Source: Anaerolineales bacterium UBA2395 (GTDB taxonomy: Bacteria; Chloroflexota; Anaerolineae; Anaerolineales; Villigracilaceae). From it: 64,000 nucleotides of DNA. A program made the position numbers and the translations under genes. The stretch lies in assembly GCA_002343775.1 (NCBI GenBank), contig DDSH01000006.1, positions 133,984-197,983 on the forward strand. The letters are read 5' to 3'. Shown here in pieces: positions 36,287 through 44,467 of the stretch; within the stretch, counting starts at the first letter, position 1; each line of letters opens with the position of its first letter. A model generated the notes under the pieces. It made no database searches and had not been told where the DNA came from. It saw only the letters and a program-made list of their open reading frames with translations.

Positions 36287-36301
36287 TGAAATAATATTTC
36301 A
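36287..36301. promoter_or_regulatory. Zur-type box upstream of the Fur-family gene
   Basis: TGAAATAATATTTCA, a perfect dyad of the form TGAAA-N5-TTTCA, 12 bases before the ATG at 36314. The same pattern recurs at 37801-37815 before the truncated CobW gene. Confidence 0.6.
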
Positions 36302-36313
36302 ACAAGATACGGC

Positions 36314-36736
36314 ATGATGGATACCCAAACGCATTGGATGACTCTTTTACATAAAGCAGGTTGCCGCGTCACCGCCCCGCGTGAGGCGGTGATTTCCGTT
36401 TTGCTGGGGGCGCTCCGCCCGCTCGGCGTTCAGGAATTGCATGAACTGGCGCGCGAACAGCGCCCAGACCTCGGACTAGTGACGGTTTATCGCACGGTGG
36501 AAAAACTACTCGAGTTGAATCTCGTGCAGCGTATCCATCGCGCCGATAGTCACCACGCTTACTTGCCAGTCTCCAATTCAGATCGACACATGCTATTGTG
36601 CAACTCATGCGGACAGATCGCCTTCTTTTATGGTGACATCAGCGCCCTTGCGGAAGTGATCTCGAAAAAGACGGGCTACAAATTGGATTTAAGTCTGATC
36701 CAGTTTTTGGGTCTATGTGCCAATTGCCGACATTAA
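36314..36736 (+). CDS. zur: Fur-family regulator, probably zinc-responsive (Zur)
   Basis: 140 residues. N-terminal winged helix with TAPREAVISVLLGALRPLGVQELHELARE and LVTVYRTVEKLLELNLVQR; metal domain with H-rich ADSHHAYLP and DRHMLLCNSCGQIAFF, and two CxxC pairs (CNSC, CANC) for structural zinc. Directly downstream is a zinc-binding-protein gene, and a CobW-type remnant follows, so zinc is the likely co-repressor. Starting at 36314 or 36317 changes one residue. Confidence 0.85.
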   Translation: MMDTQTHWMTLLHKAGCRVTAPREAVISVLLGALRPLGVQELHELAREQRPDLGLVTVYRTVEKLLELNLVQRIHRADSHHAYLPVSNSDRHMLLCNSCGQIAFFYGDISALAEVISKKTGYKLDLSLIQFLGLCANCRH

Positions 36737-36759
36737 TATCCAAACAAAGGAAAAGGAAG

Positions 36760-37737
36760 ATGAAGAAAAAATTACTCTCGATTGTTTCATTGCTGACCCT
36801 GTTGGGTCTTTTGCTTGCCGCATGTGGCAGCGCTCAAACGGAATCCGGGGAATCCGGTTCGATTAAAGTGCTCGCCTCTACCTCCTTCCTGGCAGACATC
36901 GCCCAAAACGTGGCTGGTGACCGAGCAGTTGTCGAATCGTTGCTGCCTGTCGGCGCGGATCCACATTCCTATCAAGCCGCGCCTACCGATGTCTCCAAGA
37001 TCGCCGAAAGCAATGTGTTGATCCTCAACGGCGTGGAGTACGAGCATTTCATTGAACCGTTGTTGGAAAATGCGGATGGTGAAAGATTGGTTATCGAAGC
37101 GACAGCAGGTTTGACTCCGCATGAGATGGAAGAACATGGACATGAAGGCGAAGAAGAACATGCCGAGGCTGAGGAACATTCTGAAGATGGTGAAGAACAT
37201 GCGCACGAAGCGGGTGACCCGCATATGTGGCTCGACCCGAACCTCGTCATCACCTACGTGGAAAACATCCGTGATGGATTGAGCGAAGCCGACCCCGAGG
37301 GCGCTGAAACCTACAAAGCCAACGCCGATGCCTACATTGCGCAGTTGAACGAACTGGATGTTTTTATCAAGGAACAAGTGGAAAGCATCCCTGCGGAACG
37401 TCGCTTGTTGGTGACCAACCACGAAGCCATGGGGTACTTCGCTGAGCGCTATGGTTTTGAAGTGGTGGATACCATTATCCCCAGTTTGAGTTCTGAAGCA
37501 AGCGCCTCGGCACAGGAAGTTGCGGCTGCCATCGAAGCCATCAAAGCCTCGGGCGCGCCTGCCATCTTCCTCGGTGAAGTGGAGAATGCAGACCTGGCGA
37601 ATCAGATCGCTTCTGAAACTGGTGTGAAAGTAGTGGACAGCCTCTACCTCGAAACCTTGACCGATGGCGGACCTGCCGCGACTTACATCGAGATGATGAA
37701 GTACAACGTCACCCAGATCGTTGAAGGTTTGAAGTAA
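36760..37737 (+). CDS. znuA: Zinc ABC importer substrate-binding lipoprotein
   Basis: 325 residues from ATG 36760, which has AAAGGAAAAGGAAG upstream; the frame is open earlier but would overlap the regulator gene. Lipobox LLAAC with Cys22. Cluster A-I metal-site features: DPHSYQAAP, VEYEHF, DPHMWLDP, TNHEAMGYFAERYGFE. A His/Glu-rich loop at about residues 122-155, typical of zinc rather than manganese members, lies between them. No permease or ATPase gene follows, so ZnuB and ZnuC must be encoded elsewhere. Probably co-transcribed with zur and repressed by it. Confidence 0.93.
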   Translation: MKKKLLSIVSLLTLLGLLLAACGSAQTESGESGSIKVLASTSFLADIAQNVAGDRAVVESLLPVGADPHSYQAAPTDVSKIAESNVLILNGVEYEHFIEPLLENADGERLVIEATAGLTPHEMEEHGHEGEEEHAEAEEHSEDGEEHAHEAGDPHMWLDPNLVITYVENIRDGLSEADPEGAETYKANADAYIAQLNELDVFIKEQVESIPAERRLLVTNHEAMGYFAERYGFEVVDTIIPSLSSEASASAQEVAAAIEAIKASGAPAIFLGEVENADLANQIASETGVKVVDSLYLETLTDGGPAATYIEMMKYNVTQIVEGLK

Positions 37738-37754
37738 GCACTCTGTAATACCCT

Positions 37755-37787
37755 AAAGACAGGGAGCCGCAAACTCCCTGTCTTTTT
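37755..37787 (+). terminator. Terminator after znuA
   Basis: AAAGACAGGGAG (37755-37766), loop CCGCAAA, CTCCCTGTCTTT (37774-37785), then TT. Perfect 12-base stem with T-run. Confidence 0.9.
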
Positions 37788-37800
37788 ATAGATTTTTTAT

Positions 37801-37815
37801 TGAAAACGTTTTTCA
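37801..37815. promoter_or_regulatory. Zur-type box upstream of the CobW remnant
   Basis: TGAAAACGTTTTTCA, again TGAAA-N5-TTTCA. It sits 15 bases before the vestigial ATG at 37831, with AGGAG between. Confidence 0.55.
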
Positions 37816-37830
37816 TTTATAGGAGTTGAG

Positions 37831-38370
37831 ATGTCCGACTGAAGCGATCTTTGGGCAGGAGGTTTCTGAATGCCTGGAGCCTGTGGCGATGCCCCCGTGC
37901 AGGGACAGGTGAACCCGTCCCTGCTTATCAATACGGGACTTTATGACTACGAGCGCGGTGCTGAAGCCGAAGACTGGGACTTGGAATGGAATAAGCCCTC
38001 CAGTGAAGTGGAGGAGTATGGCTTTGCCAGCTTCGCCTTCCGCAGTGAAGAGCCGCTCGATTGGGATGCCTTCGATGCTTTCTTGAATAGCGACGTATAC
38101 AACCAGGTCATCCGCTCGAAGGGCATGGCCTTCTTCACGAACCATAACCCTGTGTTGCTGAGTCAGGCTGGGGCGTTGTGTGAGGTCGAAGAGTTGGAGC
38201 CTGTTGAAGGTCGGGATGAGGCGGAAGACACATCCACCGAATTGGTTTTCATTGGTCAGGGACTTCCCAAAGCGGAGATTTTATCCGCTTTGGAAAAATG
38301 CAAGTGCGCTACGCGTGTACATCAGGGTACAGTAGGTGAGGGGGGATCGCACGACATCCTTTTCGGCTGA
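37831..38370 (+). pseudogene. Truncated CobW/COG0523 zinc metallochaperone
   Basis: A start with ribosome site is kept (AGGAGTTGAG then ATG TCC GAC, MSD) but the next codon is TGA, a second in-frame TGA follows, and the frame then stays open from about 37870. That open part lacks the whole GTPase domain (no P-loop, CxCC or NKxD) but matches the CobW C-terminal domain: LLINTGLYDYERG, EEYGFASFAFRSEEPLDWDAFDAFL, QVIRSKGMAFF. A hairpin repeat (37899-37924) lies at the junction. I read it as an internal deletion of a Zur-controlled metallochaperone. The 166-residue remnant could still be translated from 37870. Confidence 0.75.
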
Positions 38371-38378
38371 TGATTTTC

Positions 38379-38407
38379 TTGACTTTTCTCAATTCTCTAT
38401 ATATACT
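38379..38407 (+). promoter_or_regulatory. Sigma-70-type promoter of the LacI-family gene
   Basis: TTGACT (38379-38384), 17 bases, TATACT (38402-38407). The predicted start site falls inside the operator palindrome, leaving a leader of about 23 bases and no Shine-Dalgarno. Confidence 0.7.
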
Positions 38408-38437
38408 TTGAAAACGCTTTCAGAAAGCGTTTTCAAA
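38407..38437. promoter_or_regulatory. 31-base operator palindrome over the lacI-type start codon
   Basis: Two 15-base arms around a single central A, made of overlapping LacI-family boxes TGAAAACGCTTTCA and AGAAAGCGTTTTCA, each with a central CG. It runs from the -10 box to the A of the ATG. Autoregulation by the encoded LacI-type repressor is the natural reading. Confidence 0.75.
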
Positions 38438-39453
38438 TGAATTCCAAGCCTATTTCTGCCACAATTTCAGATGTCGCCGCACACGCTGGTGTTTCCATTG
38501 CCACTGTCAGCCGCGTGTTGAATGGCACCACGCCTGTGCAGGCAGAGAAAGCCGAGCGGGTAAAACGCGCGGTTGCAGAGTTGAATTTTGTTCCGCGCCC
38601 CGCTGCCCGCACACTTGCCAGCCGCAAGACCAATACGATTGGGTTGGTCTTCTCCGAGATCCGCGGCGCTTTCTTCCCGCATTTGCTGAAAGGCATCGAG
38701 TCGCAATTACATGAGGCGGGGTATGAGTTGCTGGTCTATTCCACACACAGCGACCGACCCATAAAGCGCAAGCCGATTGGTGAACACAACACCGATGGGT
38801 TGTTGGTTTTTACGACAAGTTTGGATAAGGAAGAGATCGCCCGTTTATATCAGATCAATTTTCCGATCATCTTAATGCACGAGACTCCGCCCGCCGGAAT
38901 GGATATTCCCGTGATCACGGTCGAAAATAAAGATGGCGCCGTCATGTTGGTCGATCATTTGATAACGCATGGACGGCGTCGGATCGTCTTCCTGCGCGGA
39001 CCTGATGGGCACGAAGACTCACAATGGCGCGAGCGCGGCTATCGTGAAGCGCTTGCCGCGCATGATATTCCTTTTGATGAAACTCTGGTCTCCTCTGGCG
39101 AGTTCGACCAGGAGACAGCCTATCAATCTTTGAAAAAACTAATTCACAACGGCGTGGATTTTGACGCGGTCTTTGCAGGTGATGATGATGCCGCCATTGG
39201 CGTGTACCGCGCCTTGAAGGAAGCCAACCGCCTCATTCCTGACGATGTGGCTGTTGTCGGCTTTGATGATGTGGATTTCGCCGGATACATTTCCCCGCCG
39301 CTGACGACTGTCCGCGCACCGATAGAAGAAGTAGGGAGAGAAGCCGTCCGCCAGTTATTAAGCCTCTTGAACGGCGAACAGGCTCAAAGTCTGGTGTTGA
39401 AGCGCACGGAGTTGGTCATCCGCGAGTCTTGCGGATGTTTGAAACATTCATAA
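38437..39453 (+). CDS. LacI-family sugar-responsive repressor
   Basis: 338 residues. N-terminal HTH: ISATISDVAAHAGVSIATVSRVLNG, then the hinge helix RPAARTLASR. The sugar-binding domain follows, with DDDAAIGVYRALKEANRLIPDDVAVVGFDDVDFA near the end. The start is fixed by the HTH. It heads the 21-kb plus-strand carbohydrate locus and has a perfect operator at its own start. The sugar importer gene begins 77 bases downstream with no second operator seen, so they may be one transcript. Confidence 0.95.
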   Translation: MNSKPISATISDVAAHAGVSIATVSRVLNGTTPVQAEKAERVKRAVAELNFVPRPAARTLASRKTNTIGLVFSEIRGAFFPHLLKGIESQLHEAGYELLVYSTHSDRPIKRKPIGEHNTDGLLVFTTSLDKEEIARLYQINFPIILMHETPPAGMDIPVITVENKDGAVMLVDHLITHGRRRIVFLRGPDGHEDSQWRERGYREALAAHDIPFDETLVSSGEFDQETAYQSLKKLIHNGVDFDAVFAGDDDAAIGVYRALKEANRLIPDDVAVVGFDDVDFAGYISPPLTTVRAPIEEVGREAVRQLLSLLNGEQAQSLVLKRTELVIRESCGCLKHS

Positions 39454-39529
39454 AGGAGGTGGCACATCTCATATCCCCCCCGACCATTTCCAGTCGTCAA
39501 ATTCAAATCAAATTTCTCGGAGGAGAAAC

Positions 39530-40831
39530 ATGGCTAGAAAATTGCTCAGCATTCTAAGCGTGCTGTTGGTGGCATCCATGCTGCTGGCGGCTTGCGGTGG
39601 CGGAAACGCTGCCAGCGACGAAAAAGTTTTGCGAGTGTGGATTCAATGGGGCGACAACCCACAGCAAATTCAGGAACTGTTCGATAAGTACACTGCTGAG
39701 AGCGGCATCAAGGTGGAAGTGACCGCACCCATTGACGATGATAAGGTGTTGCCTGCGCTGACCGGTTCGAACCCGCCCGATATCCTGGTGTTGAGTGGCG
39801 GCGATGCTGCGAAATCTTTCTACAAAGAAGGGTTGGTGCTTGAGCTTTCAGAATCCATCAAGACCGGTAATATAGATATGACAGATATGTACGAAGCCCC
39901 GTTGAGCCAGTGCCGGCAGGGCGACAAGATCGTTTGTCTGCCGTGGGGTACCGATGCGTACGCGCTGTTTTGGAACAAAGACCTGTTTGAAGCCGCCGGG
40001 CTCGACCCCGAGAAACCGCCTTCAACCATGGAAGAACTGGTTGAATATGCTGAGAAGTTGACCATCGTCGGCGCGGATGGCTCGCTCGAACAGGTTGGTT
40101 TCATCCCAAATCACTCCTGGAGCCACACCGACCTGTACGCCCGCAATTTTGGCGGCTTCTGGTACAGCGATGACGGTACTGCCCTGACCGCCAACAGTCA
40201 GGCGATGATCGACGCACTCACCTGGCAACAGCAGTTCTACACCAAATATGGTGTGGATAACCTGCAGGCATTTGCCTCAGGCTTTGGTGAATACAGTTCA
40301 CCCGATGCCCCGTTCTACGCAGGCAAGGTTGCCATGATGGTGGAAGGTGAGTGGCAGGTGGGACCCAACTTCATTCCCAAACTCAAGCCTGAATTGAATT
40401 ACGGCGTGGCTGCCTTCCCGCCGCCTGCCGACCATCCCGAACGCGCTGGCACGATTGTCAATCAAGGCACGGCTGTGGTCATTCCCACCGGCGTGGCGGA
40501 CAAGGAAGCCTCTGCAAAACTGCTGGCGTGGATGATGTCGCCTGCCATCGTGGCGGAAGAGTTCTGTTACAACGCCAACCTGCCTACCAGCAAGAAAGCT
40601 GCCGAGGCACAATGCTTCAAGGATTTGGGACCCAAATTCCAGGTCTTTGTAGATTTGATGGCAAGCCCGAACGCCTATGCCATGATCACCACCCCGATCT
40701 CGTTCGAGTTGAATGATGCGCTGGGCGCAGCCGAAGAAGAGATTCTGCTCACAGGCGCCGACCCCAAGGAGACACTCGACGCCATTCAAGCCGAATTTGA
40801 ACCCAAGTTCAAAGAGGCGATGGGTCAGTAA
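39530..40831 (+). CDS. Sugar ABC importer substrate-binding lipoprotein
   Basis: 433 residues, MalE-like (family 1) solute-binding protein. Lipobox LLAAC with Cys22; then VLRVWIQWGDNPQQIQELFDKYTAESGIKVEV and PPDILVLSGGDAAKSFYKEG. CGGAGGAG sits before the ATG. It is followed by a strong intercistronic hairpin and two permease genes. Ligand unknown; GH1 and GH5 neighbours suggest beta-glucan oligosaccharides. Confidence 0.93.
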   Translation: MARKLLSILSVLLVASMLLAACGGGNAASDEKVLRVWIQWGDNPQQIQELFDKYTAESGIKVEVTAPIDDDKVLPALTGSNPPDILVLSGGDAAKSFYKEGLVLELSESIKTGNIDMTDMYEAPLSQCRQGDKIVCLPWGTDAYALFWNKDLFEAAGLDPEKPPSTMEELVEYAEKLTIVGADGSLEQVGFIPNHSWSHTDLYARNFGGFWYSDDGTALTANSQAMIDALTWQQQFYTKYGVDNLQAFASGFGEYSSPDAPFYAGKVAMMVEGEWQVGPNFIPKLKPELNYGVAAFPPPADHPERAGTIVNQGTAVVIPTGVADKEASAKLLAWMMSPAIVAEEFCYNANLPTSKKAAEAQCFKDLGPKFQVFVDLMASPNAYAMITTPISFELNDALGAAEEEILLTGADPKETLDAIQAEFEPKFKEAMGQ

Positions 40832-40840
40832 ATCAAACCT

Positions 40841-40875
40841 GAGACCCTAAAGGTTTTAAGAACCTTTAGGGTCTC
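40841..40875 (+). repeat. Perfect 15-bp hairpin after the binding-protein gene
   Basis: GAGACCCTAAAGGTT, loop TTAAG, AACCTTTAGGGTCTC. No T-run follows, so it is more like the stabilising hairpins that raise binding-protein mRNA over permease mRNA than a full terminator. Confidence 0.75.
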
Positions 40876-40893
40876 CTCCCGCTGGAGCGTGAA

Positions 40894-41841
40894 ATGGAAA
40901 ACTCAACCGAACGCAAATTCCTCGGCTTCAAACTCCCACCCAAAACGGTGTGGACGAAGCGCGCCAAGTCTGACCTGCGCACGGGGTTGTTATTCCTCTC
41001 ACCGTGGCTGATCGGTTTCTTCGCCTTCACGCTCTATCCGATGGTTGTCTCCTTTTACTATAGTTTTACAATCTATCATTCCAAACGCGCGCCTGAATGG
41101 GTTGGGTTTCAAAACTATACCGAACTCTTTGCCGACGATAAATTCTGGCTCTCGCTCAACAACACCCTCTACATGGTGGCGATCGCCGTGCCGCTTGGGT
41201 TATTCGCATCTTTTCTTTGCGCCTTGCTTCTCAACCTCAAAGTACGCGGACAGGCTTTCTATCGCGTCGTGTATTTTCTCCCGTCCATCGTGCCGACCGT
41301 GGCAGGCACAATTCTCTTCCTCTGGTTGTTGAATCCGCAGGTGGGGTTGGTCAATACCGTACTCGGTATATTTGGCATAGACGGACCCAACTGGATGGCA
41401 GACCCAAACTGGTCGAAGCCCGCACTCATTTTGCTCGGTATGTGGGGCATGGGCGGTACGATCATCATCTATCTTTCAGGTTTACAGGACGTGCCGCAAA
41501 GCCTTATCGAAGCCGCCGAACTCGACGGCGCTAATTGGTTCCAACGCCTGTGGCATATCACCATCCCAATGGTTTCGCCCATCACGCTCTTCAACCTCAT
41601 CACAGGCATGATCGGCATGTTCCAATATTTTGCACAAGCCTATGTTGTCGGTGGCGGCGACAGCCTCGGACGCCCGCTCAACTCTACCCTGTTTTATTCC
41701 GTTTATCTTTATCAGAACGCCTTCCTCTATTTAAAAATGGGCTATGCCTCCGCCATGGCGTGGATCCTCTTCATTATTATTTTGATTTTGACCCTGCTCC
41801 TCCTCAAAGTCAGCGACAGATTCACTTACTATTCAGGATGA
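40894..41841 (+). CDS. Sugar ABC importer permease (MalF-like)
   Basis: 315 residues with six helices. The EAA loop reads EAAELDGANWFQRLWHITIPMVSP. SPWLIGFFAFTLYPMVVSFYYSF is the usual first helix of this class. Partner of the second permease 4 bases downstream. No ATPase gene is nearby, so a shared MsmX-type ATPase is probably used. Confidence 0.94.
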   Translation: MENSTERKFLGFKLPPKTVWTKRAKSDLRTGLLFLSPWLIGFFAFTLYPMVVSFYYSFTIYHSKRAPEWVGFQNYTELFADDKFWLSLNNTLYMVAIAVPLGLFASFLCALLLNLKVRGQAFYRVVYFLPSIVPTVAGTILFLWLLNPQVGLVNTVLGIFGIDGPNWMADPNWSKPALILLGMWGMGGTIIIYLSGLQDVPQSLIEAAELDGANWFQRLWHITIPMVSPITLFNLITGMIGMFQYFAQAYVVGGGDSLGRPLNSTLFYSVYLYQNAFLYLKMGYASAMAWILFIIILILTLLLLKVSDRFTYYSG

Positions 41842-41845
41842 TGCA

Positions 41846-42976
41846 ATGATGAACCCCGCCTCTCCCCTGACCTCGAACCGGTCGCGCCAACCTGAGCATG
41901 ATCCACGCCGCGACCGCACCGCGCACAAGATCCGCAGCCTTTTCATCTCCACCCTCAGCCACGGGCTGATCATCTTTGTCGGCATGTTCTTCGCTGTCCC
42001 ATTTTTGTGGATGCTGCTCACCTCGTTCAAATCCGACAAGGATGTCTTCCATACCCCGCCGCGCTGGCTGCCGCATGACGCTGTCCGCGTGGAAATTAAC
42101 GGAGAAGAGTATCCGATATACAACGTCAAAACCGAAGACGGAGTCAAGCAATATGCTGCGCTCAAGATCGAAAGCGGCGTGGCATATTTTGTAGACCCCG
42201 CCTATCCTGATGTGGTCATTCCCACCAAATTACAGCAAGGTACAGAACGAGTCGCCGAATTGGTGGAGGAAGTTTCCTTTCGCTGGCAAAACTTCCCCGA
42301 CGCAATGAACCGCGGCAGTCGCCCGGGAGTGGGGGCGAGTTTCTGGGTCTACTTCAGAAACAGTCTCGTCATTGCCTTCTTTATGATCGTCGGCACTCTG
42401 GTCTCGAATACACCTGTGGCGTATGCCTTTGCACGGCTGAAATTCCCCGGACGCGATGTGCTCTTCGTCATCATCCTTGCCACCATGATGCTTCCGTTCC
42501 AGGTGACGATGATCCCGGTTTATCTTTTGTTCAACGACACACTCGGTTGGGGTGATACCTTCCTGCCGTTGATTGTTCCCGCCTTCTTCGCCAATGCCTG
42601 GGATGTGTTCCTCCTGCGGCAATTCTTCAGGACCATCCCGGAAGAAATGTGTGACGCTGCAAGAGTGGACGGCGCCAGCGAGTGGCAGATCTTCACGCAG
42701 ATCGTCCTGCCGCTTTCCACACCTGTGCTTGCCACCATCACGGTTTTCACCTTCCTGTATGCCTGGAACGACTTCACGGGACCGCTATTGTTCCTCAATA
42801 GTCCGCGCAACTTCACCATGGCATTGGGCTTGCAGGATTTTCAGGGGCAGAACATCATCATTTGGAATCAACTAATGGCGGCGGCAACCGTCTTCACCCT
42901 GCCCATCATCATCGCTTTTTTCTTTGCACAGAAGACGTTCATTCAGGGAATTAAGTTGACGGGATCGAAAGAATAA
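41846..42976 (+). CDS. Sugar ABC importer permease (MalG-like, with insert)
   Basis: 376 residues, about 90 more than usual for MalG. The first helix (about 35-60) and the second (about 165-190) are separated by an extra hydrophilic region of about 100 residues (VRVEINGEEYPIYNVKTEDGVKQ...), expected to lie outside the membrane, where it could touch the binding protein. The EAA loop DAARVDGASEWQIFTQIVLPLSTP is intact. It starts 4 bases after the first permease. Confidence 0.93.
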   Translation: MMNPASPLTSNRSRQPEHDPRRDRTAHKIRSLFISTLSHGLIIFVGMFFAVPFLWMLLTSFKSDKDVFHTPPRWLPHDAVRVEINGEEYPIYNVKTEDGVKQYAALKIESGVAYFVDPAYPDVVIPTKLQQGTERVAELVEEVSFRWQNFPDAMNRGSRPGVGASFWVYFRNSLVIAFFMIVGTLVSNTPVAYAFARLKFPGRDVLFVIILATMMLPFQVTMIPVYLLFNDTLGWGDTFLPLIVPAFFANAWDVFLLRQFFRTIPEEMCDAARVDGASEWQIFTQIVLPLSTPVLATITVFTFLYAWNDFTGPLLFLNSPRNFTMALGLQDFQGQNIIIWNQLMAAATVFTLPIIIAFFFAQKTFIQGIKLTGSKE

Positions 42977-42982
42977 TTTGGC

Positions 42983-43009
42983 GTAGGGACGGGGTCGCCC
43001 TGCCCCTAC
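42983..43009. repeat. GTAGGG...CCCTAC hairpin
   Basis: GTAGGG (42983-42988) and CCCTAC (43004-43009) enclose a G/C-rich core that also mostly pairs. It sits just before the GH5 start. A related GCAGGGAC...GTCCCTGC hairpin lies at 37899-37924. Confidence 0.6.
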
Positions 43010-43015
43010 AAAGAT

Positions 43016-44443
43016 ATGACACCTATGGAACTCATCAAAGTACACAACCACCAGATCGTCACCGCAAAAAACAAACCCCTCCGCCTGCGCGGGTGGAACA
43101 TCGGCGGCTGGCTCAACATGGAAGACTTCATCAACGGCTTCGTCGGCGCGGAGCATAATTTACGCGCTACCATGAGCCGCATTGCAGGCAGGGAGAAGGC
43201 GCAGTTCTTTTTCGACCGTCTGCTCGACCACTTCTTCACCGAAGACGATGTAAAGGCGATGGCGAAGTTCGGCGCGAATGTGATCCGCATCCCGTTCAAT
43301 TACCGCCACTTTGAAAGCGACGACAAGCCTTTTGAATACCTCGAAAATGGATTCAAAAGGCTCGACCAAGCCTTTGACTGGTGCGCCAGATATGGTATTT
43401 ACGTCATCCTTGATTTTCACGCCGTGCAAGGCTGGCACAACCCCGACTGGCACAGTGACAACGCGCACGTCCACATCCTGCTGTATCAGCACAAACATTT
43501 TCAAGAACGTTTTGCGGGATTGTGGAAAGAGATGGCAAAGCGTTACAAGAACCATCCCGCCCTTGCAGGCTATGGGTTGATGAACGAACCCTGCACACGC
43601 GTCCATTACGAGAACTACGACTCGCCCGCCTACGACTGGGACGGGTTGAACAAAGTCCATCGTCTCGCCGCGCAAGCCATCCGCGAAGTGGATTCGGATC
43701 ACATCCTGTTCGTCGAAGGCGATAACTTTGCCTGTGAATTCGACGGTCTTAATGTGACCTTCGATGAGAACATCGTAGTGGAAAGTCACAACTACATGTC
43801 GCCCACGGGTGGCGGCGCTGCGTATCCTGGCGTCATTGACGGTATGTACTGGAACCGCGACATGGTTGCAGCAGAGTTTGGGATGCACAGCGGCACACGC
43901 TGTGCATTCAACCATCGCAAGCCCATCTTCGTCGGTGAGTTTGGTACGTGGTATGCGGGGTATCCCGAAGCGATTAAATATCGCGCCGCCGCGCTGGATG
44001 ATCAACTCGGCGTGTTCGACTCGGCGGGAATCCACTGGGCGGTGTGGACGTGGAAGGACATCGCTTCGATGGGGTCGTTCAATCTCGATCCAGAGTCAGA
44101 GTATGTGCAAACCATCGCGCCGATTCTCAAGGCAAAGAAAGACGCCGCCGATTGGGAAGGGGAGATGCCCAAAGGAAGCGTGGCGAAGGCGTTGAAAAAT
44201 TCTGCAGACGCGATCGATGCTTATTTGGTACAGACCAACCTCAAGGTCCAGATTGACCGCCGCTGGTTCGCGCAATACACCCTGTTCGGCTATCTCGCAC
44301 AATTCCTGCAAGTGCCATACGCGAATCTGTTCAAAGACATCTCCGAAGAAAAATTGGACGATATGCTCAGCGCGTTTGCATTGAAGAACTGCGTCGAGAA
44401 CAAGACCATCACAAAAGTATTGAAGAAACACTTGACCACCTGA
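43016..44443 (+). CDS. Family 5-type glycoside hydrolase
   Basis: 475 residues, no signal peptide, so it acts on imported oligosaccharides. GH5 features: RLRGWNIGGWLNMEDF, GANVIRIPFNYRHFE, VILDFHAVQGWHN, the acid/base Glu191 in YGLMNEP, and the nucleophile Glu308 in FVGEFGTW. The extra 100 or so C-terminal residues are helical and not part of the barrel. The start could also be the ATG at 43025. Closest in style to exo-beta-1,3-glucanase or cellulase branches; exact linkage unknown. Confidence 0.9.
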   Translation: MTPMELIKVHNHQIVTAKNKPLRLRGWNIGGWLNMEDFINGFVGAEHNLRATMSRIAGREKAQFFFDRLLDHFFTEDDVKAMAKFGANVIRIPFNYRHFESDDKPFEYLENGFKRLDQAFDWCARYGIYVILDFHAVQGWHNPDWHSDNAHVHILLYQHKHFQERFAGLWKEMAKRYKNHPALAGYGLMNEPCTRVHYENYDSPAYDWDGLNKVHRLAAQAIREVDSDHILFVEGDNFACEFDGLNVTFDENIVVESHNYMSPTGGGAAYPGVIDGMYWNRDMVAAEFGMHSGTRCAFNHRKPIFVGEFGTWYAGYPEAIKYRAAALDDQLGVFDSAGIHWAVWTWKDIASMGSFNLDPESEYVQTIAPILKAKKDAADWEGEMPKGSVAKALKNSADAIDAYLVQTNLKVQIDRRWFAQYTLFGYLAQFLQVPYANLFKDISEEKLDDMLSAFALKNCVENKTITKVLKKHLTT

Positions 44444-44467
44444 AACCTGATACCTGGAACCTGACAC
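44439..44467 (+). repeat. CCTGRNA heptad array abutting the GH1 start
   Basis: CCTGAAA, CCTGATA, CCTGGAA, CCTGACA, C, then ATG. It covers the GH5 stop codon and the whole gap to the GH1 gene. The last 22 bases match the array before cobC at 21 of 22 positions, same orientation. Confidence 0.75.

Noticed and set aside
37840..37872. In-frame TGA codons in the CobW remnant as selenocysteine or recoded stops
   Set aside because: The codons between them do not encode any part of a GTPase domain and no SECIS-like hairpin follows; a deletion explains the sequence better.
42983..43009. Terminator before the GH5 gene
   Set aside because: The hairpin is G/C-rich but has no T-run and stands directly at the GH5 start; it fits a dispersed hairpin repeat.
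43160..44035. Minus-strand open frame inside the GH5 gene
   Set aside because: Shadow of GH5 coding sequence; no start signals and no recognisable domain.
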